From an uncultured Pelagibacteraceae bacterium (lineage in GTDB: Bacteria; Pseudomonadota; Alphaproteobacteria; Pelagibacterales; Pelagibacteraceae), in NCBI GenBank assembly GCA_902596355.1, contig CACJTS010000005.1, positions 23,373 to 87,372 of the forward strand: a DNA stretch of 64,000 bases. The letters run 5' to 3'. Of this stretch, positions 16,438 to 26,689 are shown piece by piece (positions within the stretch are counted from its first letter, which is position 1; the number at the start of each line of letters is the position of its first letter). The translations under genes and the position numbers were made by a program. The notes under the pieces are model-generated. The model made no database searches, was not told the DNA's origin, and worked only from the letters and a program-made list of their open reading frames with translations.

Positions 16438-17217
16438 ATGACTAGTAACATTAAAATTAAAAAAAATAACAACGAAGTTTCATCAATTATTATTGATGAA
16501 CCAAAAACTTATAACTCTTTATCATTCAAAAATCTTTCAGATTTATTAAAGGCATTAAAAAAATTAGATGCTGATAAAAAAGTTAAAGTAGTAATATTAG
16601 AGGGTGCCGGTAAAGGATTTAGTGCAGGTCATAATTTAAAAGAAGTTAGAGGTCTAAAAAAGAGAGATAAATATTTAAAATTATTTAATCTTTGCTCAAA
16701 AGTAATGCTTCAAATTGTTGAAGGTAGAAAACCTGTAATTGCTAAAGTTCATGGAGCAGCATTTGCAGCTGGCTGTCAATTGGTTGCAAGTTGTGATTTA
16801 GCTTATAGTACTAAAGACGCATTATTTGCTACTCCTGGTGTTAATATTGGTTTGTTTTGTAGTACACCTATGGTTGCTGTCAGTAGAAAGATAAATCGAA
16901 AACCTATGATGAAAATGTTGCTAACTGGAGAACCTATCAATGCAAATTATGCAAAAGAAATAGGGTTGATAAATGATAATTTTTCAAAAGCTAAACTAAA
17001 TATTGAAGTGTTAAAAGTAGCAAACAAAATTGCTTCAAAATCTAATTTAACAATAAAAATTGGAAAGCAAGCTTTTTACAAACAATTAGAAATGCCATTA
17101 AGTAAAGCTTACGCTTATACAAGTAAAATGATGACCCTTAATATGCTGGCAATGGATGCAAAAGAAGGAATTTCTGCATTCCTCGAAAAACGAAAACCAA
17201 AATGGAAAAATAAATAA
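16438..17217 (+). CDS. Enoyl-CoA hydratase/isomerase family protein
   Basis: This 259-aa crotonase-fold protein has the oxyanion-hole motifs SAGHNLKEV (near residue 62) and HGAAFAAGCQLVASCDLAY (near 104). Family members hydrate, isomerise or hydrolyse acyl-CoA esters. The usual hydratase Glu pair is not obvious (GLFCSTP lies where hydratases often have a Glu), so isomerase or other chemistry is possible. It starts right after the oxygenase stop and joins the next small gene through TAATGA. Confidence 0.82.
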   Translation: MTSNIKIKKNNNEVSSIIIDEPKTYNSLSFKNLSDLLKALKKLDADKKVKVVILEGAGKGFSAGHNLKEVRGLKKRDKYLKLFNLCSKVMLQIVEGRKPVIAKVHGAAFAAGCQLVASCDLAYSTKDALFATPGVNIGLFCSTPMVAVSRKINRKPMMKMLLTGEPINANYAKEIGLINDNFSKAKLNIEVLKVANKIASKSNLTIKIGKQAFYKQLEMPLSKAYAYTSKMMTLNMLAMDAKEGISAFLEKRKPKWKNK

Positions 17218-17402
17218 TGACAAAGAATATTTTAATAGTTCTTTTTATTATTATTGGGATGTTTGTAATTTATAATTTTAAAGATCATAATCAAAAAAGA
17301 GCAATAGATGCATGTATTGCTGGTAGCCAAAAACTAGAAAAACCAATGACAGTTCCTGAAGCTAAAATATTTTGTGAAGAACAAATTAAAAATAATAAAT
17401 GA
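17217..17402 (+). CDS. Small membrane-anchored protein with two Cys, 61 aa
   Basis: The N-terminus has one hydrophobic span (ILIVLFIIIGMFVIY), followed by a soluble tail with two Cys (DACIAG and KIFCEEQ) about 20 residues apart that could form a periplasmic disulfide. It overlaps the preceding gene in TAATGA and the next gene by 4 bases, so it is translated as part of the chain. Family unknown. Confidence 0.65.
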   Translation: MTKNILIVLFIIIGMFVIYNFKDHNQKRAIDACIAGSQKLEKPMTVPEAKIFCEEQIKNNK

Positions 17403-17833
17403 GTGATATCAAAGAAGTTCTTTCTAAATATAAATCAATTGCAATGGTAGGAGTTAGCAATGATCCAACAAAAGCATCAACTATAGTTATGAAATATATG
17501 CAAAAATATGGATTTAAAGTTTATCCTGTAAATCCTAGAGCTCAGGGTCAAAAAATTTTAGGAGAAGAAGTTTTTGCTAAAATATCTGATATTAATGATC
17601 AGATTGATATTGTAGATGTTTTTAGACCCTCGAAAGAAGTTTATGCTATTGCAGAAGATGCAGTTAAAATTGGTGCTAAAGTTTTATGGTTGCAGCTCGG
17701 TATACGAGACGAAAAGACAAAAGAATTGATGGAAAAAAATGATATTATTTATATTGAAAACAAATGTACTAAAATGGAATATCAAAAATATTTTTTAAAA
17801 GTTAGACAAGCTTTTCCAGTTTTAAGTGACTAA
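17399..17833 (+). CDS. CoA-binding domain protein (YccU family)
   Basis: This 144-aa Rossmann-like protein has the opening SIAMVGVSNDPTKAS, VYPVNPRAQG and VLWLQLGIRDEKTKEL, matching the stand-alone CoA-binding family related to succinyl-CoA synthetase alpha. The molecular role is not established. It may bind CoA or an acyl-CoA. It overlaps the small membrane protein gene by 4 bases and the transporter gene by one base (TAATG). Confidence 0.85.
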   Translation: MSDIKEVLSKYKSIAMVGVSNDPTKASTIVMKYMQKYGFKVYPVNPRAQGQKILGEEVFAKISDINDQIDIVDVFRPSKEVYAIAEDAVKIGAKVLWLQLGIRDEKTKELMEKNDIIYIENKCTKMEYQKYFLKVRQAFPVLSD

Positions 17834-19443
17834 TGAGCAAAATAATTAAATTTTTAGACAGCACATTTTTAGATTTGGGTCGTCAATTTAAATGGACTTA
17901 TCTACCTCCATTAATGGTTTATATGGCTGCAGGTATTTCTGGTTTAACAGGTATTGTTGGTACATTTTTTGTTAAAGATTATTTAAATTTGTCAGCAGCA
18001 TTTTTAGCAGGACTAGGTTTTTGGGCAGGAATTCCTTGGGCATTAAAAATGCCATTAGGACATTTAGTAGATTTAATCTGGGAGAGAAAAAATTACATGG
18101 TCTACTTTGGAGCTTCATTGATAGCTCTTAGTTTGCTAATTATGTATGGATTGATCATTCATACTGAAGATATGTCCCAGGTATTTTCGGTAGAAACTTG
18201 GTTTGTGATAAGTGTAATTTTAGCTCCAGTTGGTTATGTGGTTCAGGACGTTGTAGCCGATGCTATGACAGTTGAGGCAGTTCCTTTGGTTGATGAAACA
18301 GGAAATGATTATTCTAAAGATCAAATAAAAATAATGCATACAACAATGCAGACACTTGGAAGGTTTGCCATTATTGGCGGCACGGTGCTTGTTGCATTAG
18401 TTAATGTAATTTTGTTTAGGGACGTGGAAAGCTTACAGCAGGCCGATAAGATAGATTTATACGGAACTATCTACATTTATGCTCTTGTAATACCTTTAGT
18501 TTCTATACTGGGTGTAATTTTAGCCAATTATTTAAGACATAAAAAAATACAAACTTTAAAATCTAAAGGTCTAGAATTTAAAGATGAAAGAGGTAACGAA
18601 AAAACAAAAATAAACTGGTGGATATTAGGAGGAAGTTTAGTTTTTGTTATTTTCACATTGTCTATTGGTTCTTTTAAAGTTCCGTTTGCACAAGAAATTG
18701 TCTTTATAGGCTCAGTCATAATCATTTTGTTTTTAATGTTTAAACTTATTAAGGAATTACCTCAGGAACTAAGATTAACAATTGTAGGTACAGCAGTAAT
18801 TATTTTTGTATTTAGAGCCATGCCAGGTCCTGGCCCTGGTTTAACTTGGTTTGAAATTGATGAGCTTGGATTTAATGAACAGTTTTTTTCTGTTCTATCA
18901 TTATTAGCATCAATTTTAACATTAGCAGGAATTGTATTGTTAAGACCTTTTATGGCAAATAATTCAATTGCTAAAATAATTGTAGTTCTAAGTATTGCGA
19001 GTGCGATTTTGTTTTTACCAAGTGTTGGAATGTATTATGGTTTTCATAACTGGACAGCCTCGTTAACAGGTGGAGTTGTTGATGCTAAGTTTATTGCATT
19101 AATTAATACTGCATTAGAATCTCCTCTTGGGCAAGTATCAATGATACCTTTACTAGCTTGGATAGCAAAAAATGCTCCAGCACATTTAAAGGCAACCTTT
19201 TTTGCGGTTTTTGCATCGTTTACAAATCTTGCATTATCAGCAAGTGCATTAGGCACAAAGTATTTAAATGAAATATTTACAGTTACCAGAGAAGTAAAAG
19301 ATAAAGTTTCTGGCGAAATACAAACAACAGCAGATTATTCTGAACTTGGAATACTGTTAATTTTTGTAACACTTTTAACATTAATTCTTCCAATTTTATT
19401 TGTATTTATAATTAATAATAGTAAATACAAAACTACTGAATAA
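17833..19443 (+). CDS. MFS/BT1-type (folate-biopterin-like) transporter
   Basis: This 536-aa polytopic protein has about 12 hydrophobic segments and a hydrophilic central loop (near residues 240-260). GFWAGIPWALKMPLGHLVDLIW, PVGYVVQDVVADAMTVE and FRAMPGPGPGLTWFEIDELGFNEQF resemble the BT1 branch that includes folate and pteridine carriers. Substrate is not certain. A folate or pterin carrier would suit the surrounding THF-dependent demethylation genes, but BT1-like proteins with other substrates exist. Confidence 0.7.
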   Translation: MSKIIKFLDSTFLDLGRQFKWTYLPPLMVYMAAGISGLTGIVGTFFVKDYLNLSAAFLAGLGFWAGIPWALKMPLGHLVDLIWERKNYMVYFGASLIALSLLIMYGLIIHTEDMSQVFSVETWFVISVILAPVGYVVQDVVADAMTVEAVPLVDETGNDYSKDQIKIMHTTMQTLGRFAIIGGTVLVALVNVILFRDVESLQQADKIDLYGTIYIYALVIPLVSILGVILANYLRHKKIQTLKSKGLEFKDERGNEKTKINWWILGGSLVFVIFTLSIGSFKVPFAQEIVFIGSVIIILFLMFKLIKELPQELRLTIVGTAVIIFVFRAMPGPGPGLTWFEIDELGFNEQFFSVLSLLASILTLAGIVLLRPFMANNSIAKIIVVLSIASAILFLPSVGMYYGFHNWTASLTGGVVDAKFIALINTALESPLGQVSMIPLLAWIAKNAPAHLKATFFAVFASFTNLALSASALGTKYLNEIFTVTREVKDKVSGEIQTTADYSELGILLIFVTLLTLILPILFVFIINNSKYKTTE

Positions 19444-19455
19444 AAATTTAATACA

Positions 19456-20025
19456 ATGAAAAAAATTTTCTTAGTGTATGGGCACTACAATGACAATTCA
19501 TTTAATGCAGCAATTCGAGATGAGTTTGTTAAACAATCAAAAGTAAATGGAAATCAAGTTGATGTTGTTGATTTATATAAAGAGAAATTTGATCCTGTTT
19601 TTGCTGGAGAGGAACCTGATCACGAAGTTTTAGATCATAGAAAAAGAATCGAAGAAAGTGATACAATTGTTTTAATTGCTCCAATTTGGAATTTTAGGAT
19701 GCCAGCAATAGTAGAAGGTTGGATTGATAAAGTTTTAGCTCCACCTTGGGCATTTAGATTTAAACAGTTGGTTGGAAATTACGGTTATCCAATTGGAAAC
19801 TTAAGAGATAAAAAAGCTATAATATTCTGCACATATGGTTCACCAAGATTAGCAATTACAACTTTTTTTTTAAACTTACCAATTAGAAGATTAAAAAGAG
19901 GGGTATTTCATATGTGTGGCATATATAACATTGTCTATAGAAGATATTTTGCAGTACCATTTGTAAGTGATGCTAAGAGACAAGAATTTTTAAATGATGT
20001 TAGAAAAACCGCTAATAATCTTTAA
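19456..20025 (+). CDS. Flavodoxin-fold NAD(P)H dehydrogenase (quinone) family protein
   Basis: This 189-aa flavodoxin-2-fold protein is of the MdaB/NQO type. It starts FLVYGHYNDNSFNAAIRDEF with the FMN/FAD phosphate loop and contains IVLIAPIWNFRMPAIVEGWIDKVLAPPWAF, a hallmark of the family. It likely reduces quinones or other electrophiles with NAD(P)H by two-electron transfer. It starts 12 bases after the transporter gene and overlaps the start of the DUF4864 gene by 32 bases. Confidence 0.85.
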   Translation: MKKIFLVYGHYNDNSFNAAIRDEFVKQSKVNGNQVDVVDLYKEKFDPVFAGEEPDHEVLDHRKRIEESDTIVLIAPIWNFRMPAIVEGWIDKVLAPPWAFRFKQLVGNYGYPIGNLRDKKAIIFCTYGSPRLAITTFFLNLPIRRLKRGVFHMCGIYNIVYRRYFAVPFVSDAKRQEFLNDVRKTANNL

Positions 20026-20470
20026 ATCTGTAATTTTATTTTTTTTCTTTATTTCATTTTCTTACGCTGAATTATTAAACCCCAATAGCACTATAAGCCC
20101 GAAAGAAGTTATTAAAATTCAATTGAATGGGCTTCAACAAAATGATCTTGAATATAAAGATAGTGGTATAGAACAAACTTGGAAATTTGCTCACCCAAAT
20201 AATAAGAGAGTAACAGGACCATTAAGCAACTTTAAGATGATGATAAAAAGCGACTCTTACGGGATGATGATTAACCACCTAAGTCACACAATAACTGAAC
20301 TTGGAAGTAGTGACAAATGGGCTCAATTTGAAGTTATCATTCTTGATAAGGATAAAATTTATCACAAATTCAATTGGCAAGTCGAAAAGTACACCTCTGA
20401 GGGAACTTTGAAAGACTGTTGGTTAACCACAATGGTATCCAGTCCAATCCCTCTTGGAAGCTCAATTTGA
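19994..20470 (+). CDS. DUF4864 protein with signal peptide
   Basis: This 158-aa exported protein has a hydrophobic N-terminus (SVILFFFFISFSYA) as signal peptide. The body has KIQLNGLQQNDLEYKDSGIEQTWKFAHP and GPLSNFKMMIKS, blocks of the DUF4864 family. Function is unknown; the fold is probably NTF2-like. Two ATGs (19994 and 19997) compete for the start, both inside the end of the preceding gene. Confidence 0.72.
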   Translation: MMLEKPLIIFKSVILFFFFISFSYAELLNPNSTISPKEVIKIQLNGLQQNDLEYKDSGIEQTWKFAHPNNKRVTGPLSNFKMMIKSDSYGMMINHLSHTITELGSSDKWAQFEVIILDKDKIYHKFNWQVEKYTSEGTLKDCWLTTMVSSPIPLGSSI

Positions 20471-20527
20471 TTGTCCACATATACATTTTTGTTTCGTAAC
20501 AATTAAAAATTTAGTAGGAATCCCTGA

Positions 20528-22960
20528 ATGAAAACAAAAACTAAAGTTGTAGTAGTTGGTGGAGGAGTTGTAGGGGTAAGTGCCCTTTATCATTTAGCAA
20601 AAAAGGGTTGGTCTGATGTTGTTTTAGTTGAAAGAAAAGAGTTAACTTCGGGATCTACTTGGCACGCAGCAGGTTTGTTGCCTTTATTTAATATGAGTTA
20701 TTCAGTTGGACAACTTCATAAATATGCAGTTAATCTTTACAAAACATTAGAGGAAGAAACTGGAAAAAATGTTGGCTTTAGTGTTGTTTCAAATATTCGT
20801 CTAGCAAGTACAAAAGATAGAATGGATGAATACCATCAATACGCAGGTGTCGCTCGAACTATCGGAGTAGATGTTAAATTTTTGAAACCAGAACAAGTAA
20901 AAGAAATTTGGCCATTATGTCATACAGATGATTTAGTTGGCGCAATACAACACCCTGAAGATGGATACATTCAACCAGCAGATTTAACACAAGCATTAGC
21001 AACAGGTGCAAGAAATAGAGGAGCAGAAATTTATAGAAACACAACTGTCCTATCAATGAGGCAAACTAAAGATGGATGGATTGTGGAAACAGATAAGGGA
21101 TCAATAGAGTGCGAACATGTTATTTCTTGTTCTGGAAATTTTGCGAGACAAACAGGTGAAATGGTAGGATTAGATATTCCAGTAATACCTGTTGAACATC
21201 AATACATTGTTACAGAACCACATCCTGCAATTCAAAAAAGAAAAAAAGATGGATTACCAGAAATGGGAGTCTTAAGAGATAGTGATAGCAGATGGTATAT
21301 GAGGGAAGAAGCTGGAGGATTGATTTTAGGTCCTTATGAAGATGGTGCGCCAGCTTGTTACGTAGAGGGGCCATCAAAAAATTCAGAATATGAATTATTT
21401 CAAGAAGACTTAGACAGATTAGCTCCACACATAGAAGGAGCAATTCATAGAGTACCTGCGTTTGGAGAAGTTGGAGTAAAGAAAGTTTATAATGGAGCAA
21501 TCTGTTATACTCCTGATGGAAATCCAATTGTTGGACCAGCTTGGGGACTTAAAAATTTTTGGATAAATGAAGGACATAGTTTTGGAATAACAGCAGCAGG
21601 TGGTGCAGGCTGGCAGTTAGCAGAGTGGATCGTTGATGGCGAACCTACAATTGATATGTTAGGAGTTGAACCAAGACGTTACGGGAACTACGCAACTAAA
21701 TCTTATTTGAAAGCAAAAAATGAAGAAGCATACAGCCATGTATTTATTGTTCACTATCCAGATGAAGAAAGACCAGCGGCAAGACCATTAAGAACAGCTC
21801 CTTGTTATGAACGAATGAAAAATTTAGGTGCTGTGTTTGGTCAGAAGTTTGGATGGGAAAGACCTAATTTTTTTGCAACAGACGGAATGGAACAAAAAGA
21901 TGATTGGTCATTTAGAAGATCGAAATGGTTTGATGCTATAAAAAAAGAATGTCAAAATGTAAAAGAAAATGTTGGTCTTTTAGATATGACTGCATTTGCA
22001 AAATGTAGAATTAAAGGGCCTAAAGCAGAGGAATTTTTAGATTATTTAGTAGCTAATAAACTTCCAAAAAAGATTGGAAGGATAAATTTATGTCATGCTT
22101 TGAACACTAAAGGTGGGGTGCATTCAGAATTTACAATAATGAAAGAAGCGGAAAATAGTTATTATCTAGTTTCTGCTGGAGCAAATTTAAGATTAGACCA
22201 TGATTGGATACAAAAATGGATGCCAGATGACGGGTCTGTAATATTTGAAGATCTAACAAATAGTACAGGAGTTCTGGTAGTAGCAGGACCTAAAGCTAGA
22301 CAATTAATGCAAAAGGTTTCAACAGATGATTTTTCTAATGAAAATTTCAAATGGTTGACTGCTAAAAATGTAAATGTTGGATATGCTCCAGTAAATGCAA
22401 TGAGAGTAAACTTTGTGGGTGAGCTTGGTTGGGAACTACATCATCCAATTGAATATCAAAACCATATTTTTGATAAATTAATGGAAGCGGGAAAAGATTT
22501 AGGAATCAAACCTTTTGGGATTAGAGCAATGAATAGTTTAAGAGTAGAAAAATCTTATAAACTAGTTGGTACAGAATTATCAATTGAATATTCACCATAT
22601 GAGTCTGGTCTTGATAGATTTGTTCATCCAAATAAAGGAAACTTTATTGGGTTAGAAGCACTTAACAAATGGAGAGAAAAAGGTTTTGATAATAAATTGG
22701 TCACTTTAGAGGTTCATAATACTAAAGATGCAGATGTGCTTGGAAATAATCCAATTTTTAAAGACGGAAAAGTTGTTGGAAGAGCAACCGGAGGTGAATT
22801 TGGTTTTAGATTAGATAAATCAATAGCTCTTGCAATGGTTAAGCCAGGTTGTTCGAATGTGGGCGACAAATTACAAGTTGATATTTTGGGTGAAATGTAC
22901 GACGCTACTGTCTTAGATGAGAGTCCATATGATTCAGAAAATAATTTATTAAGAGCTTAA
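20528..22960 (+). CDS. Dimethylglycine/sarcosine dehydrogenase, FAD plus GcvT domains (copy 2)
   Basis: This 810-aa protein has the same plan as the 10535 gene: FAD fold [10 protein letters not shown] at residues 7-16, STWHAAG with H46 for covalent FAD, and a C-terminal GcvT domain with GELGWELHH. It is the first gene of an operon with etfB, etfA and ETF-QO, the exact electron path used by mitochondrial dimethylglycine and sarcosine dehydrogenases. AGGAA lies 9 bases before the ATG. Which N-methyl substrate it prefers cannot be read from sequence; a division of labour with copy 1 is likely. Confidence 0.9.
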   Translation: MKTKTKVVVVGGGVVGVSALYHLAKKGWSDVVLVERKELTSGSTWHAAGLLPLFNMSYSVGQLHKYAVNLYKTLEEETGKNVGFSVVSNIRLASTKDRMDEYHQYAGVARTIGVDVKFLKPEQVKEIWPLCHTDDLVGAIQHPEDGYIQPADLTQALATGARNRGAEIYRNTTVLSMRQTKDGWIVETDKGSIECEHVISCSGNFARQTGEMVGLDIPVIPVEHQYIVTEPHPAIQKRKKDGLPEMGVLRDSDSRWYMREEAGGLILGPYEDGAPACYVEGPSKNSEYELFQEDLDRLAPHIEGAIHRVPAFGEVGVKKVYNGAICYTPDGNPIVGPAWGLKNFWINEGHSFGITAAGGAGWQLAEWIVDGEPTIDMLGVEPRRYGNYATKSYLKAKNEEAYSHVFIVHYPDEERPAARPLRTAPCYERMKNLGAVFGQKFGWERPNFFATDGMEQKDDWSFRRSKWFDAIKKECQNVKENVGLLDMTAFAKCRIKGPKAEEFLDYLVANKLPKKIGRINLCHALNTKGGVHSEFTIMKEAENSYYLVSAGANLRLDHDWIQKWMPDDGSVIFEDLTNSTGVLVVAGPKARQLMQKVSTDDFSNENFKWLTAKNVNVGYAPVNAMRVNFVGELGWELHHPIEYQNHIFDKLMEAGKDLGIKPFGIRAMNSLRVEKSYKLVGTELSIEYSPYESGLDRFVHPNKGNFIGLEALNKWREKGFDNKLVTLEVHNTKDADVLGNNPIFKDGKVVGRATGGEFGFRLDKSIALAMVKPGCSNVGDKLQVDILGEMYDATVLDESPYDSENNLLRA

Positions 22961-23709
22961 TGAAAATTTTAGTAGCTGTAAAAAGGGTTATTGATTACAA
23001 CGTTCAAATTAGAGTTAAAGAAGATGGAACTGGTGTAGTTACTGACAATGTTAAAATGTCAACTAATCCTCCTGATGATAATGCAATAGAAGAAGCTGTA
23101 AAAATTAAAGAGGCAGGTAAAGCCACAGAGGTAGTCGCAATAACTGTTGGAGAACAAAAAGCTCAAGAGACAGTTAGAAAAGCTTTAGCGGTTGGTGCAG
23201 ATAGAGGTATTCATGTAAAAGTGGATGGAATACTTGAACCTTTAGCCGTTTCAAAAATTTTACAAAAAGTAGTCGATAAAGAAAAACCAGATTTAGTGTT
23301 CATGGGTAAACAAGCAATTGATGATGATTGTAATCAGACAGGTCAAATGCTGAGCGCTTTATTAAATTGGCCACAAGCAACATTTGCATCAAAGATTGAT
23401 GTGAAAGATAATAAATTAGAAGTAACTAGAGAAATAGACGAAGGTCTTGAAACAATTGAAATAAATGTTCCAGCTATAGTAACTTGTGATCTTAGGCTGA
23501 ATGAACCAAGATATGCATCACTACCAAATATAATGAAGGCTAAGAAAAAACCTATAGAGGAAATTGCAGCTTCTGATTTAGGCGTAGATGTATCACCAAG
23601 ATTAGAGCAATTAAAAGTAGAGGAACCTCCAAAAAGAAAAGCAGGTATAAAAGTAGCAAATGTTGCAGAATTAGTTCAAAAATTAAAAAATGAGGCGAAG
23701 GTAATTTAA
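22960..23709 (+). CDS. etfB: Electron transfer flavoprotein beta subunit
   Basis: This 249-aa subunit opens with [19 protein letters not shown] and contains [41 protein letters not shown] and the recognition-loop-like segment [20 protein letters not shown], all standard for EtfB. With EtfA it carries electrons from dehydrogenases to ETF-QO. It joins both neighbours through TAATG, so the four genes are tightly coupled. Confidence 0.95.
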   Translation: MKILVAVKRVIDYNVQIRVKEDGTGVVTDNVKMSTNPPDDNAIEEAVKIKEAGKATEVVAITVGEQKAQETVRKALAVGADRGIHVKVDGILEPLAVSKILQKVVDKEKPDLVFMGKQAIDDDCNQTGQMLSALLNWPQATFASKIDVKDNKLEVTREIDEGLETIEINVPAIVTCDLRLNEPRYASLPNIMKAKKKPIEEIAASDLGVDVSPRLEQLKVEEPPKRKAGIKVANVAELVQKLKNEAKVI

Positions 23710-24662
23710 TGGCAGTTTTACTTATAGCAGAACACAATAATAAAGAGTTAAGACCATTTACTCTTAATGCAGCTACAGCAGCATCTCAAATTGATTCAGA
23801 TGTTCATGCTGTAATTATTGGTCAAAATTCTGCAGATGCTGCAAAACAATTATCTGAACTTCCAGTAGTAAAAAAAGTATTGAGTGTAGAGGGAGCTCAT
23901 TATGAAAACTTCACAGCAGAAAATTTTGCTCCAGTGATTGTTAAACTAGCAGAAAATTATTCTCACATTGTTTGTTCGGCAAATACATTTGGAAAAAATT
24001 TGATGCCTCGAATTGCTGCTCATCTTGATACATCACAAGTAAGTGACATTATTAAAGTAATAGCACCAGATACTTTTTTAAGACCAATTTATGCTGGTAA
24101 CGCTTTTGCAACAATTAAGAGCAATGATGCTAAAAAGTGTGTTACAATCAGACCCACTTCTTTCGATCCCTGTGAAAGCACAGGTGGATCAGCTCCAATT
24201 GAAAAAGTAGATCCTAGTGAAGAGTTTTCAAATACAAAATTTATCAAAAGAGAAGAAATTAAATCTGATCGACCTGAACTTGGAACAGCAAGAATTGTTG
24301 TGTCAGGTGGCAGAGGAATGCAAAGTGGGGACAATTTTAAATTAATTACAGAAATTGCTGACAAACTAGGTGCAGCAATAGGAGCATCAAGAGCGGCAGT
24401 AGACGCTGGATACATAAGCAATGATCATCAAGTAGGACAAACAGGAAAAGTTGTTGTTCCAGATTTGTATATTGCTATTGGAATTTCTGGGGCAATTCAG
24501 CACTTAGCTGGAATGAAGGAAAGTAAAGTTATTGTTGCAATTAATAAAGATGGTGAAGCACCAATTTTTAGTGTAGCAGATTATGGTCTAGAAGCAGATT
24601 TATTTGAGGCTATACCTCAGTTCATGGAAGAACTGAACAAATTAAACACTATACAAAAATAA
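23709..24662 (+). CDS. etfA: Electron transfer flavoprotein alpha subunit
   Basis: This 317-aa subunit has the C-terminal FAD domain with [51 protein letters not shown] and [18 protein letters not shown], the characteristic EtfA signature. The N-terminal half matches the EtfA/B fold. It acts in the cytoplasm with EtfB as electron shuttle between the FAD demethylases and the membrane quinone reductase encoded next. Confidence 0.95.
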   Translation: MAVLLIAEHNNKELRPFTLNAATAASQIDSDVHAVIIGQNSADAAKQLSELPVVKKVLSVEGAHYENFTAENFAPVIVKLAENYSHIVCSANTFGKNLMPRIAAHLDTSQVSDIIKVIAPDTFLRPIYAGNAFATIKSNDAKKCVTIRPTSFDPCESTGGSAPIEKVDPSEEFSNTKFIKREEIKSDRPELGTARIVVSGGRGMQSGDNFKLITEIADKLGAAIGASRAAVDAGYISNDHQVGQTGKVVVPDLYIAIGISGAIQHLAGMKESKVIVAINKDGEAPIFSVADYGLEADLFEAIPQFMEELNKLNTIQK

Positions 24663-24685
24663 TCCTTACAGTTAAAAACTAGAGT

Positions 24686-26305
24686 ATGTCTAGAGAATCA
24701 ATGGAATATGATGTTGTAATTATAGGAGGAGGACCATCAGGTTTATCAACTGCAATAAAATTAAAAAAACTAGAACCAAATCTAAATGTTTGTTTATTGG
24801 AAAAAGCATCAGAAATTGGAGCCCATATTTTAAGTGGAAATGTATTTGAAACACGTGCTCTAGATGAATTATTACCAAATTGGAGAGAGTTAAATTCTCC
24901 CGTCAAAACAAAAGTAACTAAAGAAAAATTTTTATTTTTAGGAAAAACCAAATCTTTAAGTTGGCCAACTTGGCTACTACCTGCTATACAACAAAATCAT
25001 AAAAATTATATTATTAGTCTTGCAAATTTATGTAGATGGCTTGCTGAACAAGCTGAAAATTTAGGTGTAGAAATCTTTCCAGGATTTCCAGCAAGTGAAA
25101 TTTTATATAACGATGATGGATCTGTTAAAGGTGTTGCAACTCAAGATATGGGCATAGACAAAGATGGTAATAAAAAAGATAGTTTTGAACCTGGTATTGA
25201 ACTTTTAGGTAAAGTAACTGTTTTTGCAGAAGGTTGCAGAGGTCACTTAGGAAAACAACTAATTGAAAAATTTGAACTAAACAAAGGTAAAGATCCTCAG
25301 CAATATGGAATTGGTTTTAAAGAAATTTGGGAAATAGAGGATAAAAATCATGAAGAAGGCTTAGTTATGCATACAGCTGGATGGCCATTGGATAACAATA
25401 CATATGGTGGTAGTTTTATGTATCATGCAGAAAATAAACAAATTTTTTTGGGCTATGTAATTGGTCTAGATTACAAAAATCCACATTTATCACCTTATGA
25501 TGAATTTCAGAGGTTTAAAACACATCCAGCAATTAAAAAAATTATAGAAGGTGGAAAAAGAATTTCTTACGGTGCAAGAGCTTTAATTGAAGGTGGATTT
25601 CAAAGTTTGCCAAAAATGTTTATGCCCGGAGCTTTGTTAGTTGGTTGTGATGCTGGAACTTTAAATATGCCAAAAATTAAAGGCTCTCATACAGCTATGA
25701 AAAGTGGGATTATTGCAGCCGAAACTATTAATGAACACTTAAAAGAAAACAAAGATTTATCTATTTATGAAGATAAATTTAAAAATAGTTGGTTATATAA
25801 AGAGCTTTATGAAGCAAGAAATGTAAAACCAAGTTTTAGCTGGGGGCTAATTTTAGGAATTATTTTTACAGGAATAGATCAAATTTTATTTAGAGGAAAA
25901 CTTCCTTTTACGCTTAAACACAAACATGCTGATCATGAAACATTAAAACCAGCAAACCAAATGCCTAAAATAGATTATCCAAAATACGATAATATTATTA
26001 CTTTTGATAAGACTAGCTCTGTATATCTAACGGGGACTAATCACGCAGATAATCAGCCTGTTCATTTAAAACTAAAGGATCCAGATTTACCCATTAAATA
26101 TACATTAGAAAAATTTGATGAACCTGCTCAAAGATATTGTCCAGCGGGCGTTTATGAAGTTCAAAAAGAAAACAATATTAACAAATTCGTGATTAATTCC
26201 CAAAATTGCATACATTGTAAAACATGTGATATTAAAGAACCTTCTCAAAATATTACTTGGGTTACACCAGAAGGGAGTGGTGGTCCAAGATATGGTAATA
26301 TGTAA
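24686..26305 (+). CDS. Electron transfer flavoprotein-ubiquinone oxidoreductase
   Basis: This 539-aa enzyme passes electrons from ETF to ubiquinone. The FAD fold is near the N-terminus (DVVIIGGGPSGLS), GCDAGTLNMPKIKGSHTAMKSG lies mid-protein, and the C-terminal 4Fe-4S site is formed by CPAGVYE and CIHCKTCD, ending in ITWVTPEGSGGPRYGNM, all diagnostic. It completes the route from osmolyte demethylation to the respiratory chain. The gene ends against the convergent DUF2237 gene, with the stop codons adjacent. Confidence 0.95.
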   Translation: MSRESMEYDVVIIGGGPSGLSTAIKLKKLEPNLNVCLLEKASEIGAHILSGNVFETRALDELLPNWRELNSPVKTKVTKEKFLFLGKTKSLSWPTWLLPAIQQNHKNYIISLANLCRWLAEQAENLGVEIFPGFPASEILYNDDGSVKGVATQDMGIDKDGNKKDSFEPGIELLGKVTVFAEGCRGHLGKQLIEKFELNKGKDPQQYGIGFKEIWEIEDKNHEEGLVMHTAGWPLDNNTYGGSFMYHAENKQIFLGYVIGLDYKNPHLSPYDEFQRFKTHPAIKKIIEGGKRISYGARALIEGGFQSLPKMFMPGALLVGCDAGTLNMPKIKGSHTAMKSGIIAAETINEHLKENKDLSIYEDKFKNSWLYKELYEARNVKPSFSWGLILGIIFTGIDQILFRGKLPFTLKHKHADHETLKPANQMPKIDYPKYDNIITFDKTSSVYLTGTNHADNQPVHLKLKDPDLPIKYTLEKFDEPAQRYCPAGVYEVQKENNINKFVINSQNCIHCKTCDIKEPSQNITWVTPEGSGGPRYGNM

Positions 26306-26689
26306 TTATGATAAGTCTATTGCAAACCTCTTTAACGTTTCAATAGGAAGATATTTTAGGGTATTTTGATGAGTTCTTTTTAGGAATATTGGACAACCCT
26401 TACCTGCTTCAACAGCTCTAGCATACCAACTAGCACACACACACCAACCATCTCCATCTTTTAATCCAGGAAAACCAAACTCTGGGTGTGGAGTTATCAA
26501 ATCATTTCCAGCTTCTTTTAACCATTCTAAAAACTCAGTTGTTACTTTTGCACAAACAGTATGAACACCATGATCATTTTTATCTGTATTACAACAACCA
26601 TCTCGAAACCAACCTGTTAAAGGATCGTTAGAACATTCCTCTAAGTTTTCGCCTAGAACATTTATTTGTTTTTTAGTTTGAATAGACAT
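26306..26689 (-). CDS. DUF2237 family protein
   Basis: This 127-aa protein has the family pattern NVLGENLEECSNDPLTGWFRDGCC, HTVCAKVTTEFLEW, GNDLITPHPEFGFPGLKDGDGWCVCASWYARA and THQNTLKYLP, rich in Cys and Trp. Function unknown. I start it at the ATG at 26689, because the longer frame to 26806 adds 39 residues that only mirror the upstream oxygenase gene. It overlaps the end of that gene by 17 bases. Confidence 0.8.
   Translation of the reverse strand: MSIQTKKQINVLGENLEECSNDPLTGWFRDGCCNTDKNDHGVHTVCAKVTTEFLEWLKEAGNDLITPHPEFGFPGLKDGDGWCVCASWYARAVEAGKGCPIFLKRTHQNTLKYLPIETLKRFAIDLS

Noticed and set aside
21210..21527. 105-codon Leu-rich frame antisense to the second dehydrogenase
   Set aside because: Leu-rich shadow of an A/T-rich conserved gene; no start signal.
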